64,000 bases of DNA from Pseudoxanthomonas mexicana (GCF_010093385.1 NZ_PDWV01000011.1:1-64000), one strand, 5' to 3'; positions 21,139 through 29,411 are shown, counted from the first letter of the stretch. Numbers and translations: made by a program. Notes: generated from the sequence alone by a model not told the origin.

Positions 21139-22386
21139 ATGACCCTCGCAGAAATCCGGCAGCGCAAAGCTGCCAAGGTGGCCGAACAGCGCGCGATGCT
21201 CGCCAAGGCCCAATCGGAAAACCGTAACCTCACCGCCGATGAATCGGCCGCGTTCGACAAGCTCAAAGGTGAAATCACCGACCTGGAAGCGGCCGAGTCC
21301 CGCCAACAGTTCGTTGACGACCAGGAGCGCCGCGCCGCTGGCGTGACTGTCGTTGCCGGCAACGGTGGTGACACCATCGCCGCCCTGGAAGGCCGCGTGT
21401 CCATCATGCGCGTCCTGCAGGCTGGCGTTGAGGGCCGCGCGCTGTCCGGTGCGGAACTGGAATACGCGCAGGAAACCGAACGCCGCACCGGCCGCAAGGC
21501 GCAGGGTGTGTTCGTGCCGATGTCCGCGCTGGAACGTCGCGTCAACACCACCGGCACCGCGCCGGAACTGGTGCCGACCGATCACCGGGCGGACCTCTAC
21601 ATCCAGCCGCTGCGTAACCGTCTGCTGGCGCGTCGCCTGGGCGTGCGGGTGCTATCCGGCCTGCATGGCAACGTCACCATCCCCAAGCACGGCACCGGCG
21701 TGTCCGTTGGCTGGGTGGCCGAGAACGGCGCGGTGCCGGATTCGGACGTGAACCCGTCCAACATCACCCTGTCGCCGAAGCATGCCGGCGGCGTGACCGA
21801 ACTGTCGCGCCAGCTCATCATGCAGTCCAGCCCGGACGTGGAACAGCTGGTGCGCGATGACTTCGCGGCCGTGCTGGCTCAGGCCATCGACTCGGCGCTC
21901 ATCAAGGGCGGCGGTGCCAACGAACCCACGGGCGTGCTGTCCACCGTCGGCATCCAGACCGCGAACCTCGCAACGCTCAACTGGGCGAACGTGCTGGCGA
22001 TGAAGGCCAAGGCCGAACTGGCGAACGTGGACGCGTCGTCCTGGCTGTTCAATCCCAGCGTCGCGGCCAAGTTCGCCGGCACGGAGAAGTCCACCGGTAC
22101 GGGCATCTACCTGCTGAACGACGAAGGCCGCATGGCGGGCATCCAGTCCTACAGCACCAATCAGGTTCCCAACAACACCACGCCTGACCCGGACGCCGGC
22201 ATTGCCATCCTGGGCGACTGGTCGCAGGTGCTGCTTGGCCTGTGGTCCGAGATTGACATCCTGGTGAACCCCTACGCCCAGCCGGCCTACGGTCGCGGCG
22301 GCGTGCTGGTCCGCGCGATGTCCACCGTGGACGTGGCGGTGCGTCACCCGCAGGCGTTCGTTGTCGCTTCCGACATCGCCCTGTAA
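21139..22386 (+). CDS. HK97-family major capsid protein
   Basis: 415 aa from ATG 21139. The N-terminal ~65 residues form a charged coiled-coil delta/scaffold domain (MTLAEIRQRKAAKVAEQRAM ... LEAAESRQQFV), normally removed by the prohead protease. The HK97 fold follows, with PLRNRLLARRLGVRVL, IPKHGTGVSVGWVAENG and the P-domain helix QLVRDDFAAVLAQAIDSALI. Its presence shows the element makes its own shell. Gene order capsid-protease-portal is the reverse of the usual HK97 portal-protease-capsid. Confidence 0.92.
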   Translation: MTLAEIRQRKAAKVAEQRAMLAKAQSENRNLTADESAAFDKLKGEITDLEAAESRQQFVDDQERRAAGVTVVAGNGGDTIAALEGRVSIMRVLQAGVEGRALSGAELEYAQETERRTGRKAQGVFVPMSALERRVNTTGTAPELVPTDHRADLYIQPLRNRLLARRLGVRVLSGLHGNVTIPKHGTGVSVGWVAENGAVPDSDVNPSNITLSPKHAGGVTELSRQLIMQSSPDVEQLVRDDFAAVLAQAIDSALIKGGGANEPTGVLSTVGIQTANLATLNWANVLAMKAKAELANVDASSWLFNPSVAAKFAGTEKSTGTGIYLLNDEGRMAGIQSYSTNQVPNNTTPDPDAGIAILGDWSQVLLGLWSEIDILVNPYAQPAYGRGGVLVRAMSTVDVAVRHPQAFVVASDIAL

Positions 22387-22440
22387 CTGCCAGCAATGTG
22401 CAGCCCGTCCATGTGGCGGGCTGCATCTTTGGAGACGCCC

Positions 22441-22965
22441 ATGACCATCGAGAAACGTGCCACGGCCGGCGTGACCGCCAACGGCCGCAAGCTGACGGGC
22501 TATATCGCCAAGTTCGACAGCCCCACCACCATCGGTGACTTCACCGAAATCATCCGGCGGGGAGCTTTCGCGGCCTCGCTGGCCTCCGGTGCTGACATCC
22601 TGGCGCTGGCGGACCACGACTACAGCCGAGTGTTGGGCCGCACGCGTAGCGGCACGCTGACGCTGGCAGAGGACGACACGGGCCTGGCGTTCTCGCTGGA
22701 ACTGCCCGACACACAAGCCGGGCGTGACCTGGCCGCGTTGGCGCAGCGTGGCGACCTGGGCGGCTGTTCCTTTGCCTTCAACGTGCCGGCCGGTGGCGAC
22801 CACTGGAACGGCGATACGCGCGAACTGCGCAATGTGGTGCTGGATGAAGTGTCCATCGTCCAGAGCCGTCCGGCTTACGCGGACACCACCGTGAACCTGC
22901 GCAGCCTTCGCCCTGACGCCCAACGCTCACTGCTGCATTACTGGTTGGAGACCTGCCGCCCATGA
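22441..22965 (+). CDS. HK97-family prohead maturation protease
   Basis: 174 aa serine protease that trims the capsid delta domain. Conserved blocks: GYIAKFDSPTTIGDFTEIIRRGAF (positions 22498-22569), catalytic His in LADHDYSRVLGRTRSGTL, and GDLGGCSFAFNV with the catalytic Ser. ATG 22441 follows GGAGACGCCC. Starts 54 nt after the capsid gene and its stop overlaps the portal start (ATGA). Confidence 0.92.
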   Translation: MTIEKRATAGVTANGRKLTGYIAKFDSPTTIGDFTEIIRRGAFAASLASGADILALADHDYSRVLGRTRSGTLTLAEDDTGLAFSLELPDTQAGRDLAALAQRGDLGGCSFAFNVPAGGDHWNGDTRELRNVVLDEVSIVQSRPAYADTTVNLRSLRPDAQRSLLHYWLETCRP

Positions 22966-24137
22966 AAATCCTGGACATGTTGCGCGGCCGCACTGAGCGC
23001 CGTGCTGAAGACCCTTCCTGGAACGCCCTGGCAAATGGTGGCAACAACACAGTAGCGGGCGCATACGTGGACAGTCGCAGCGCTGAGTCAATCTCTACCG
23101 TCTTCGCCTGTGTGCAGGCCCTGAGCGAATCCACGGCCTGCCTGCCGCTGCACACGTACCGTCGCAACGACGACGGCAGCCGGGAGCGTGCAGATAACCA
23201 TTGGCTGTCTCGCGTGCTGGAACGCCCGAATGACTATCAGACGGGCATGGAGTTCCGGGAGTCGCAGACCGCCACCGTCCTGCTGTGGGGTAACGCTTAC
23301 GCCCGTAAGGAGTTCAACGGCGCGGGCGAAGTGACGGCGCTGCACCCGCTGCATCCTGGCCGCATGTCCATCGTGAAGCTGGACAGTGGCCGCTATCGCT
23401 ACGACTACACCGACGACAAGGGCCACCCGGTCCGGCTGCTGGCCGATGAGGTCTTGCACCTGCGCGATCGCACGGACCCGGCCAGCATTGTCGGCAAGTC
23501 CCGCGTGACCATCGCCCGTGAGGCATTGGGCCTGGCGCTGTCGCTGCGGACGCATGGCGCTGCCAGCTTTGGGCGTGGCGCGCGCCCGGCATCTGTTCTC
23601 TACAACGATGGCAAGAGCGACCTGACCACCGAACAGATGACGGCGATTCGTGGCGTGATGGAGAACTACTCCACACCGGCCAACGCGGGCAAGACGCTCA
23701 TCATGGGCGTGCGTGGCCTGAAGCTGGAAAACATCGGACTGTCCAACGAAGACGCGCAATGGTTGGAGGCCATGAACTTCAGCGTGACCGAAGTGTGCCG
23801 CATGTTCCGGGTGCCGCCCATCCTCGTGCAGACGTTGGAACAGGCCAGCTACAACAACGTGGAAAGCCTAGGAGCGCAGTTCGTGAAGTTCAGCCTGACG
23901 CGTTGGCTGACGCTGTGGGAGTCGGCTATCTCGCAGCAGATGCTTGGCCCCATTGCTCGCCAACGCTTCTATGCGGAACACGCTGTTGACGCTCTGCTGC
24001 GTGGCACTGCCACTGAGCGCGCCGAGTTCTACAAGACCATGATTGAGAGTGGCGTGATGGACCCGGAAGAGGCGCGGCGCTTGGAGAACCTGCCAGCGCG
24101 GCGCGTTGACGCTACACCTACACCACAGGCCAGTTGA
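22962..24137 (+). CDS. HK97-family phage portal protein
   Basis: 391 aa dodecameric portal subunit for DNA entry into the capsid. Conserved blocks: VFACVQALSESTACLPLHTY, LLWGNAYARKEFNGAGEVTALHPL (positions 23280-23351), EVLHLRD and VTEVCRMFRVPPILV near the C-terminal third. Full family length. Its start overlaps the protease stop. A possible packaging-site repeat follows it. Confidence 0.93.
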   Translation: MKILDMLRGRTERRAEDPSWNALANGGNNTVAGAYVDSRSAESISTVFACVQALSESTACLPLHTYRRNDDGSRERADNHWLSRVLERPNDYQTGMEFRESQTATVLLWGNAYARKEFNGAGEVTALHPLHPGRMSIVKLDSGRYRYDYTDDKGHPVRLLADEVLHLRDRTDPASIVGKSRVTIAREALGLALSLRTHGAASFGRGARPASVLYNDGKSDLTTEQMTAIRGVMENYSTPANAGKTLIMGVRGLKLENIGLSNEDAQWLEAMNFSVTEVCRMFRVPPILVQTLEQASYNNVESLGAQFVKFSLTRWLTLWESAISQQMLGPIARQRFYAEHAVDALLRGTATERAEFYKTMIESGVMDPEEARRLENLPARRVDATPTPQAS

Positions 24138-24163
24138 CGGAAATCACTGGGTTTCAGTTGACG
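24131..24163. repeat. Short direct repeat between portal and small terminase genes
   Basis: CAGTTGACG occurs at 24131-24139 and 24155-24163, 24 bp apart, in the only non-coding stretch beside the putative terS gene. Repeats beside terS are sometimes terminase-binding (pac/cos) sites; with two copies this is only suggestive. Confidence 0.25.
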
Positions 24164-24220
24164 TCTAGACCGGACGTTCCCTCATTCAGAGATTAAAACC
24201 CCATTGAAGGTTCAACAAAC

Positions 24221-24676
24221 ATGACCGCAATGACCAAAAAGCAGCAGGCGTTCGTGACGCACAAGGTGGCGGGATGCACAAACCGGGATGCCGCCATCGC
24301 AGCCGGCTACGCGCCTGGCAGCGCGGCGCAGGCCGGTGATCGGTTGGCCAAGCATCCGGCGGTCCGCAAGGCCATTGCAGCGGCCACGAAGGTCACGCCT
24401 GGCGTGGATACGAAGACCGGCGCTCCGACTATGCCGCGTGGCAAGTACACCGACCCTAAGTCGTTCCTGCTGGACGTGATGAACCTAGATGGCCTGCCTA
24501 TCGCTGTCCGGGCAGATGCAGCGTTCAAGCTCATGCCCTACATGCACGCCCGCATGGGCGAGACGGGGAAGAAAGAGACGACGAAAGAAAACGCACGGAA
24601 GATCGCGCGTGGCGGTCGCAGCAAGTTCGCAACGCGACAGGCACCGCCCAAGCTGACGGTGGTGCGCAACGACTAG
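24221..24676 (+). CDS. Putative phage terminase small subunit
   Basis: 151 aa. The N-terminal MTKKQQAFVTHKVAGCTNRD followed by AAIAAGYAPGSAAQAGDRLAKHPAV is the helix-turn-helix repeat pattern of TerS proteins (KQ.AF...Y..G.N...AA..AGY). The C-terminus is basic (KKETTKENARKIARGGRSKF), as is usual. No large terminase gene follows; the next 160 bp end in a strong terminator. A satellite with its own TerS could redirect a helper's large terminase; that is inference. Confidence 0.8.
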   Translation: MTAMTKKQQAFVTHKVAGCTNRDAAIAAGYAPGSAAQAGDRLAKHPAVRKAIAAATKVTPGVDTKTGAPTMPRGKYTDPKSFLLDVMNLDGLPIAVRADAAFKLMPYMHARMGETGKKETTKENARKIARGGRSKFATRQAPPKLTVVRND

Positions 24677-24795
24677 AACACGGTGCCCCAAGCGGATTAG
24701 GTGTGAGTGCCGCAGCGACAAAAACCGCACCAGCAGAACCGACTTAGGAGTCGTGAAACTGCACCATGCCCAAGGTGGTCAAGGCCAAGTTGGGT

Positions 24796-24839
24796 AAAGG
24801 CCCCGGTAGTGCGCCAAGGTGCTACCGGGGCCTTTCTTT
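24796..24839. terminator. Strong bidirectional terminator closing the capsid gene module
   Basis: AAAGGCCCCGGTAG and CTACCGGGGCCTTT form a perfect 14-bp stem with a 12-nt loop, followed by CTTTG. It separates the rightward capsid genes from the two leftward accessory genes. The 120 bases before it (24677-24795) contain no ORF I can support. Confidence 0.8.
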
Positions 24840-24840
24840 G

Positions 24841-25263
24841 TTACTCGCTCAACATCGGCAAGACAGTTGCTAGCGCCGATACTATGGAGACGATTAGCGC
24901 TGCGATTGACAACCAGAATGCTTTTGTATTCTCAGTGTGCTGTGACAGATGATCCGAGAGAATCGCTGCAAGATAAGGATAATTTATGCAATGCATTTGA
25001 TCGGCGATCTTGAAAGCGAATAGATCGACCCTTGCTCCGTCATCCTTCTTGTATCCGTACTCATGGGCAAGGTGATAGTACAGACGCCCAAAAAGTACGT
25101 GCGGATCATCCCCCAGCTTTGAAGCTACAGCCCGCACATCTATTGGCAGATAGATTCGGTTCCCGACGTCATCGTCCGGCATCTTCTGATTGGCGCGAAA
25201 GTCCGCCGCGTACATTTCGTAGATGCAATGCAGAATTTCCCGATCCGTACTTAGCTTCGCCAT
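24841..25263 (-). CDS. Accessory membrane-anchored protein of the element
   Basis: 140 aa, family not recognised. Soluble N-terminal 110 residues with a helical LHCIYEMYAADF start and a conserved-looking core (LPIDVRAVASKLGDDPHVLFG, positions 25085-25147). One C-terminal membrane helix (about 115-136, FWLSIAALIVSIVSALATVLP), i.e. tail-anchored. ATG 25263 has GAGAGG upstream. It follows the next gene by 10 nt, so they are one transcription unit. Satellites often carry defence genes at this end. Confidence 0.7.
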   Translation of the reverse strand: MAKLSTDREILHCIYEMYAADFRANQKMPDDDVGNRIYLPIDVRAVASKLGDDPHVLFGRLYYHLAHEYGYKKDDGARVDLFAFKIADQMHCINYPYLAAILSDHLSQHTENTKAFWLSIAALIVSIVSALATVLPMLSE

Positions 25264-25273
25264 CGCCGACCTC

Positions 25274-25933
25274 TCATTCTTCCAATTCGGGCGGCACAGC
25301 CCATGACGGTGCGTTGGCGTTCCAAGGCGCGCGCCCGGGCACCTGTGAGAGCGGATGAAGTCGGTCAGTTGCCGAAACTACCACCCGGTAGCCCGCCACG
25401 ATTTCGTCAATCATCACGCTAAATCCGTTCGCGACTTCCAGTAGCGTTACGCCCTCATCGAAGGCATAGCGTTTCTTAAAGTTGGCGAGCCATCTATCCG
25501 CAATCGTCAAATCGAACAACGCATCCGGCGGGAGGTCTCCCACAAACGGCAAGTATTTGTCCGCAATTACAGGGGGATAGTTCTTCAGGTAGTGGGATAC
25601 GCCACTCAGCCATTGCCCATAGCCGAACGGGTTTTGCTTCACTTGCTCGGCGTGGTCAACCACTGAACTCATGGCCGCGCGAAGGTTGTAGATATCGCCA
25701 CTAAGGAGAATCGCTGCGGCGGCTGCTCTCTTGGCCTCATCACGCCGCTCCTTGCCGGTCTGCAAGAAAGCTAGCGCAAGTGCGACCGCCACCGCACCCA
25801 CGGTTCCCACGGCAGACCACAGTTGCGTCGCCTCAGCGAAACCGAGTGCGCGCGTTCGCCAGCAGGTCACGCCCAGTCCGACCAAGATCACGACGAACAG
25901 CGCTCCGCGACCCAATGCTCTGTTTCCGGTCAT
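25274..25933 (-). CDS. Accessory protein with two N-terminal membrane helices
   Basis: 219 aa from ATG 25933, preceded by GGGAG; the frame is open to 26086 but without a better start. Two membrane helices (about 10-27 and 40-62, the second LWSAVGTVGAVAVALALAFL), a charged KERRDEAKRA stretch, then a ~140-aa cytosolic helical domain. No catalytic motif seen. Probably functions with its downstream neighbour (both membrane-bound, same operon). Family unknown. Confidence 0.7.
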   Translation of the reverse strand: MTGNRALGRGALFVVILVGLGVTCWRTRALGFAEATQLWSAVGTVGAVAVALALAFLQTGKERRDEAKRAAAAAILLSGDIYNLRAAMSSVVDHAEQVKQNPFGYGQWLSGVSHYLKNYPPVIADKYLPFVGDLPPDALFDLTIADRWLANFKKRYAFDEGVTLLEVANGFSVMIDEIVAGYRVVVSATDRLHPLSQVPGRAPWNANAPSWAVPPELEE

Positions 25934-26049
25934 CCCTGTCTCCCTGGGCACCCTAGCCCACTGAATGTCCCCTATGCCGTTCACATTAGGGGAAGGCGGG
26001 AGCGCAAACCAGCCTGCACCGCAGGCCAGAAGGGCCCGCAATTCACCCG

Positions 26050-26069
26050 TTGCAGGACCCTTGCAGGAC
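26050..26069. repeat. Right putative integrase arm-type sites (two TTGCAGGAC)
   Basis: TTGCAGGAC at 26050 and 26061, 11 bp apart and in the same orientation as the pair near attL. See the left pair at 15344. Confidence 0.55.
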
Positions 26070-26073
26070 GAAA

Positions 26074-26108
26074 ACACAAAGGCCACCCGTTTAAGGTGGC
26101 CTTTGTGT
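26074..26108. terminator. 14-bp perfect hairpin near the right end of the element
   Basis: ACACAAAGGCCACC and GGTGGCCTTTGTGT pair perfectly around a 7-nt loop. Leftward transcription then meets TTTT, so it can act as a second terminator behind tRNA-Val. It also insulates the accessory genes. Confidence 0.7.
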
Positions 26109-26109
26109 C

Positions 26110-26132
26110 AAAAAACCCCTAAATATCAGGGG
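26110..26132 (-). terminator. Element-borne terminator for tRNA-Val
   Basis: Read leftward: CCCCT, loop, AGGGG, then TTTTTT. It lies 7 bases beyond the encoded CCA of tRNA-Val, inside the element, and probably replaces the native terminator at 15168-15194. Confidence 0.75.
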
Positions 26133-26138
26133 CTTATA

Positions 26139-26183
26139 TGGTGGGCGGTACAAGTTTCGAACTTGTGACCCCTGCCGTGTGAA
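26139..26183. repeat. attR, 45-bp direct repeat within tRNA-Val
   Basis: Identical to 15204-15248. It covers the 3' 45 bases of tRNA-Val(CAC), so insertion rebuilds the gene and leaves it intact at this end. Confidence 0.93.
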
Positions 26184-26213
26184 AGCAGTGCTCTACCGCT
26201 GAGCTAACCGCCC
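26139..26213 (-). tRNA. tRNA-Val(CAC)
   Basis: 75 nt with encoded CCA. Acceptor GGGCGGT pairs with ACCGCCC; the anticodon stem CTGCT/GGCAG holds loop TTCACAC, giving anticodon CAC (Val, GUG); the T arm contains GTTCGAA. Its 3' half is the attachment site of the element. Confidence 0.95.
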
Positions 26214-26274
26214 GAATTCGTCGGGGCGCGCATGATAAACGGGGACCGGGGATGCGGTCAACGCACCCTCGGGC

Positions 26275-27897
26275 TCAGCGGTCCTTGGTATCGCACAGGG
26301 CGCTGACCCGACGCGGCGGCGCGAACGCGTCGCTGCGTGCCTCGGCCCAGAAGTCCCGGAACACCGCGTGCGAGGGCACCCGGTCCAGCAGTTCGCCCGG
26401 CTCGAGGAACCGGTAGAGGGACGCCAGCGATCGCACCTCGATGGGCGACACGCGGCGCAGGATGTGTTCCGGCCCCAGTTGCCGGGGATGTTCCAGACCC
26501 GCCGCGCACAGCATGTCGCGCAGCGCCTTCAGGGTGTTGTCGTGGAACTGCTGCACGCGCACCGACTTGTCGGCCACGTCCAGGTGCCTCCAGCGTGCCG
26601 GGTCCTGGGTGGCCACCCCCGTGGGGCAGCGGTCGTTGTGGCAGCTCTGCGACTGGATGCAGCCCAGGGCGAACATGAAACCGCGCCCGGCATTGCACCA
26701 GTCCGCCCCCATCGCCATTGTGCGGGCGATGTCGAAGGCGCTGATGATCTTGCCGGCCGCCCCCACGCGCACGCGGTCGCGCAGGTTCAGCCCGACCAGC
26801 GTGTTGTGGACCAGCAGCAGCGCCTCGTGCATCGGCACGCCCACATGGTCGATGAATTCCGCCGGCGCCGCGCCAGTGCCGCCTTCCGCACCGTCGACCA
26901 CGATGAAATCCGGCAGCAGGCCGGTTTCGTGCATGGCCTTGGCGATGCCGAACCACTCCCACGGGTGACCGATGGCCAGCTTGAAGCCGGTCGGCTTGCC
27001 ACCGGACAGTTCGCGCAGGCGCGCGATGAACTGCAGCAGCCCGACCGGCGTGGAGAACGCCGAATGCGTCGCCGGCGACACACAGTCATGCCCCATGGGT
27101 ACGCCGCGGGTGGCCGCGATCTCGGCACTGACCTTCGCCGCCGGCAGCACGCCGCCGTGGCCGGGCTTGGCCCCCTGGGACAGCTTCAGCTCGATCATCT
27201 TCACCTGCGGCGAGCATGCGTTTTCGACGAAGCGCTCCTCGCTGAAGCGACCCTGCCCGTCACGGCAGCCGAAGTAGCCGGAGCCGATCTCCCAGACCAG
27301 GTCGCCGCCCTTTTCCCGGTGATACGGCGAAATCGAGCCCTCGCCGGTGTCGTGGTAGAAACCACCCCGCCGCGCGCCCTCGTTCAGCGCCCGCACCGCG
27401 TTGGCCGACAGCGCGCCGAAGCTCATCGCCGAGATATTGAACACGCTGGCCGAATACGGCTGCGCCGAGGCCGCACCGATGACGACGCGGAAATCGTGCG
27501 AATCCACGTGCGTCGGTGCCATCGAATGGTTGATCCATTCGTAGTCCACGCCATACACGTCCTGCTGGCTGCCGAACGGCACCACGTCCATCACGCCCTT
27601 GGCGCGCTGGTACACCAGCGAACGCTGCTGGCGCGAGAACGGCACTTCGGCGGTATCGCCCTCGATGAAGTACTGGCGGATCTCCGGGCCGACCGACTCC
27701 AGTCCGTAACGGAAGTGCGCCAGCACCGGATAGTTGCGGCGCAGCGTGCTGCGGGTCTGCAGCAGGTCCCACGTCCCCAGCAGCGCCAGGGCGCCGAAGA
27801 CCGCCACGCCCCACCAGGCGACCGGCCAGAACGCGGCCAGCACGAGCATCGTCACCGCAAGCAGCAGCGTGGCGCCGTAGGCGAGGTATCGCTGCAT
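26275..27897 (-). CDS. FMN-binding glutamate synthase family protein (GltB2-like)
   Basis: 540 aa. Two N-terminal membrane helices (about 5-40) precede a GltS-type FMN-binding alpha/beta barrel. Barrel motifs: SAMSFGALSANAVRALNEGA, GEGSISPYH, KLSQGAKPGHGGVLP, and the FMN-phosphate region GAAGKIISAFDIART. A Cys-rich segment typical of the 3Fe-4S site in GOGAT is recognisable (CIQSQSCHNDRCPTGVATQD). It lacks the glutaminase domain, so it is not a complete glutamate synthase; true substrate unknown. Confidence 0.88.
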   Translation of the reverse strand: MQRYLAYGATLLLAVTMLVLAAFWPVAWWGVAVFGALALLGTWDLLQTRSTLRRNYPVLAHFRYGLESVGPEIRQYFIEGDTAEVPFSRQQRSLVYQRAKGVMDVVPFGSQQDVYGVDYEWINHSMAPTHVDSHDFRVVIGAASAQPYSASVFNISAMSFGALSANAVRALNEGARRGGFYHDTGEGSISPYHREKGGDLVWEIGSGYFGCRDGQGRFSEERFVENACSPQVKMIELKLSQGAKPGHGGVLPAAKVSAEIAATRGVPMGHDCVSPATHSAFSTPVGLLQFIARLRELSGGKPTGFKLAIGHPWEWFGIAKAMHETGLLPDFIVVDGAEGGTGAAPAEFIDHVGVPMHEALLLVHNTLVGLNLRDRVRVGAAGKIISAFDIARTMAMGADWCNAGRGFMFALGCIQSQSCHNDRCPTGVATQDPARWRHLDVADKSVRVQQFHDNTLKALRDMLCAAGLEHPRQLGPEHILRRVSPIEVRSLASLYRFLEPGELLDRVPSHAVFRDFWAEARSDAFAPPRRVSALCDTKDR

Positions 27898-27981
27898 CGT
27901 CTGTCTCCCGTTGGCCTGCCCCGATTCTATGCGATGCCCTGCGACCGCATGCCGCGGGCGCGGATCGTCTGGTGCAGGGGT

Positions 27982-27995
27982 TTGATCCTGATCAA
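27982..27995 (+). promoter_or_regulatory. Perfect FNR/ANR box
   Basis: TTGATCCTGATCAA matches the FNR/ANR consensus TTGAT-N4-ATCAA at every position. Its centre is ~64 bp upstream of the start of the small membrane protein gene at 28053. Oxygen-limited activation is inferred. Confidence 0.7.
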
Positions 27996-28052
27996 TGCCC
28001 CGCCTCGCCCGGGGTGCGAGGTTGGCGCCACCACAACCGGGGAGATACCGAC

Positions 28053-28199
28053 ATGCATCCTGTCCTGCGCGAAATCCTGATGGAACCGGTGGGCTGGCTT
28101 GCCATCGGCGGCAGCATCGTGATGGTGGGGATCGCCTTCGCGGTCGCGATGTTCGTGCGCAAGAAGGTGCGCGAGGAAGAGAAGCGGCCGCCGCGCTGA
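28053..28199 (+). CDS. Small single-pass membrane protein (DUF3149-like)
   Basis: 48 aa starting MHPVLREILMEPVGW, with one membrane helix (about 14-36) and a highly charged cytosolic tail (RKKVREEEKRPPR). GGGGAGA precedes the ATG. Size and layout fit DUF3149 proteins, function unknown. It is the only gene downstream of the FNR/ANR box and stands alone between divergent or convergent units. Confidence 0.75.
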   Translation: MHPVLREILMEPVGWLAIGGSIVMVGIAFAVAMFVRKKVREEEKRPPR

Positions 28200-28213
28200 G
28201 CGCATCGGCGAAC

Positions 28214-28300
28214 TGGTGCCCGGAGCCGGAATCGAACCGGCATGGCCTTGCGGCCGGCGGATTTTAAGTCCGATGCGTCTACCAGTTTCGCCATCCGGGC
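28214..28300 (-). tRNA. tRNA-Leu(TAA)
   Basis: 87 nt with a long variable arm and encoded CCA. Acceptor GCCCGGA pairs with TCCGGGC; anticodon loop CTTAAAA gives TAA. Last of the pgsA-linked tRNA cluster; corresponds to E. coli leuZ by position. Confidence 0.95.
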
Positions 28301-28365
28301 ACGCGGATAGCCTGCCTCACTCGCACCGCGTTGGAAAGCGGCGCCCTTCCGGGCGCCGGAAACAG

Positions 28366-28389
28366 CGAAGCCCCGCATGCGGGGCTTCG
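28366..28389 (-). terminator. 24-bp palindrome after tRNA-Gly copy 2
   Basis: Perfect palindrome with core CCCCGCATGCGGGG flanked by CGAAG/CTTCG, directly downstream of tRNA-Gly (28413-28488). The same core follows the other tRNA-Gly (28654-28667), suggesting they were duplicated together. Confidence 0.6.
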
Positions 28390-28412
28390 ACGTGCTTCCG
28401 GAGAAGCGGACA

Positions 28413-28488
<76 letters not shown>

Positions 28489-28518
28489 GTGGAGGACGCG
28501 GTTGCGTCTTCCTGGTAC

Positions 28519-28592
28519 TGGAGGCCTGGGTCGGAATTGAACCGGCGTACGCGGATTTGCAGTCCGCTGCATAACCACTCTGCCACCAGGCC
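28519..28592 (-). tRNA. tRNA-Cys(GCA)
   Basis: 74 nt with encoded CCA; acceptor GGCCTGG/CCAGGCC (via discriminator T), loop CTGCAAA gives anticodon GCA. Lies between the two tRNA-Gly genes; positional counterpart of E. coli cysT. Confidence 0.95.
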
Positions 28593-28649
28593 GATGGCGA
28601 CCGCGCCAGACTGGCGCAATCCAGGCGCTTTTTCAAGGCGCCTGCAAAA

Positions 28650-28672
28650 CAAAACCCCGCATGCGGGGTTGT
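28650..28672 (-). terminator. Hairpin terminator after tRNA-Gly copy 1
   Basis: Leftward: ACAACCCCGCATGCGGGGTT then TTGTTTTG. GC-rich stem followed by T-rich DNA, 25 bases beyond the tRNA 3' end. It could attenuate read-through from pgsA into the rest of the cluster. Confidence 0.6.
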
Positions 28673-28697
28673 GTCGTTGCTTCTTGCGAAGCGAATC

Positions 28698-29411
<714 letters not shown>

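Larger units (their letters stand above)
15204..26183. mobile_element. Integrative element with HK97-type capsid genes, phage-satellite-like, in tRNA-Val
   Basis: A ~10.98 kb element bounded by 45-bp direct repeats (15204-15248 and 26139-26183), the right copy lying in an intact tRNA-Val. Left to right: tyrosine integrase, an orphan gene, an HTH excisionase-like gene, three small genes, an SF3/DUF5906 helicase, iterons, two related small proteins, major capsid, prohead protease, portal and small terminase; two membrane-protein genes run the other way. No large terminase, head-tail connector, tail, holin or endolysin is present and no gap could hold them. Inference: a capsid-encoding phage satellite resembling capsid-forming PICIs. 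A deleted prophage is the alternative. Confidence 0.75.

Noticed and set aside
24677..24795. Short ORF after terS that might be a connector or HNH gene
   Set aside because: Only ~35-codon frames without motifs exist and they run into the terminator hairpin; not supportable.
26275..27897. Complete glutamate synthase large subunit
   Set aside because: No N-terminal glutaminase domain and only 540 aa; it is the stand-alone FMN-domain family.
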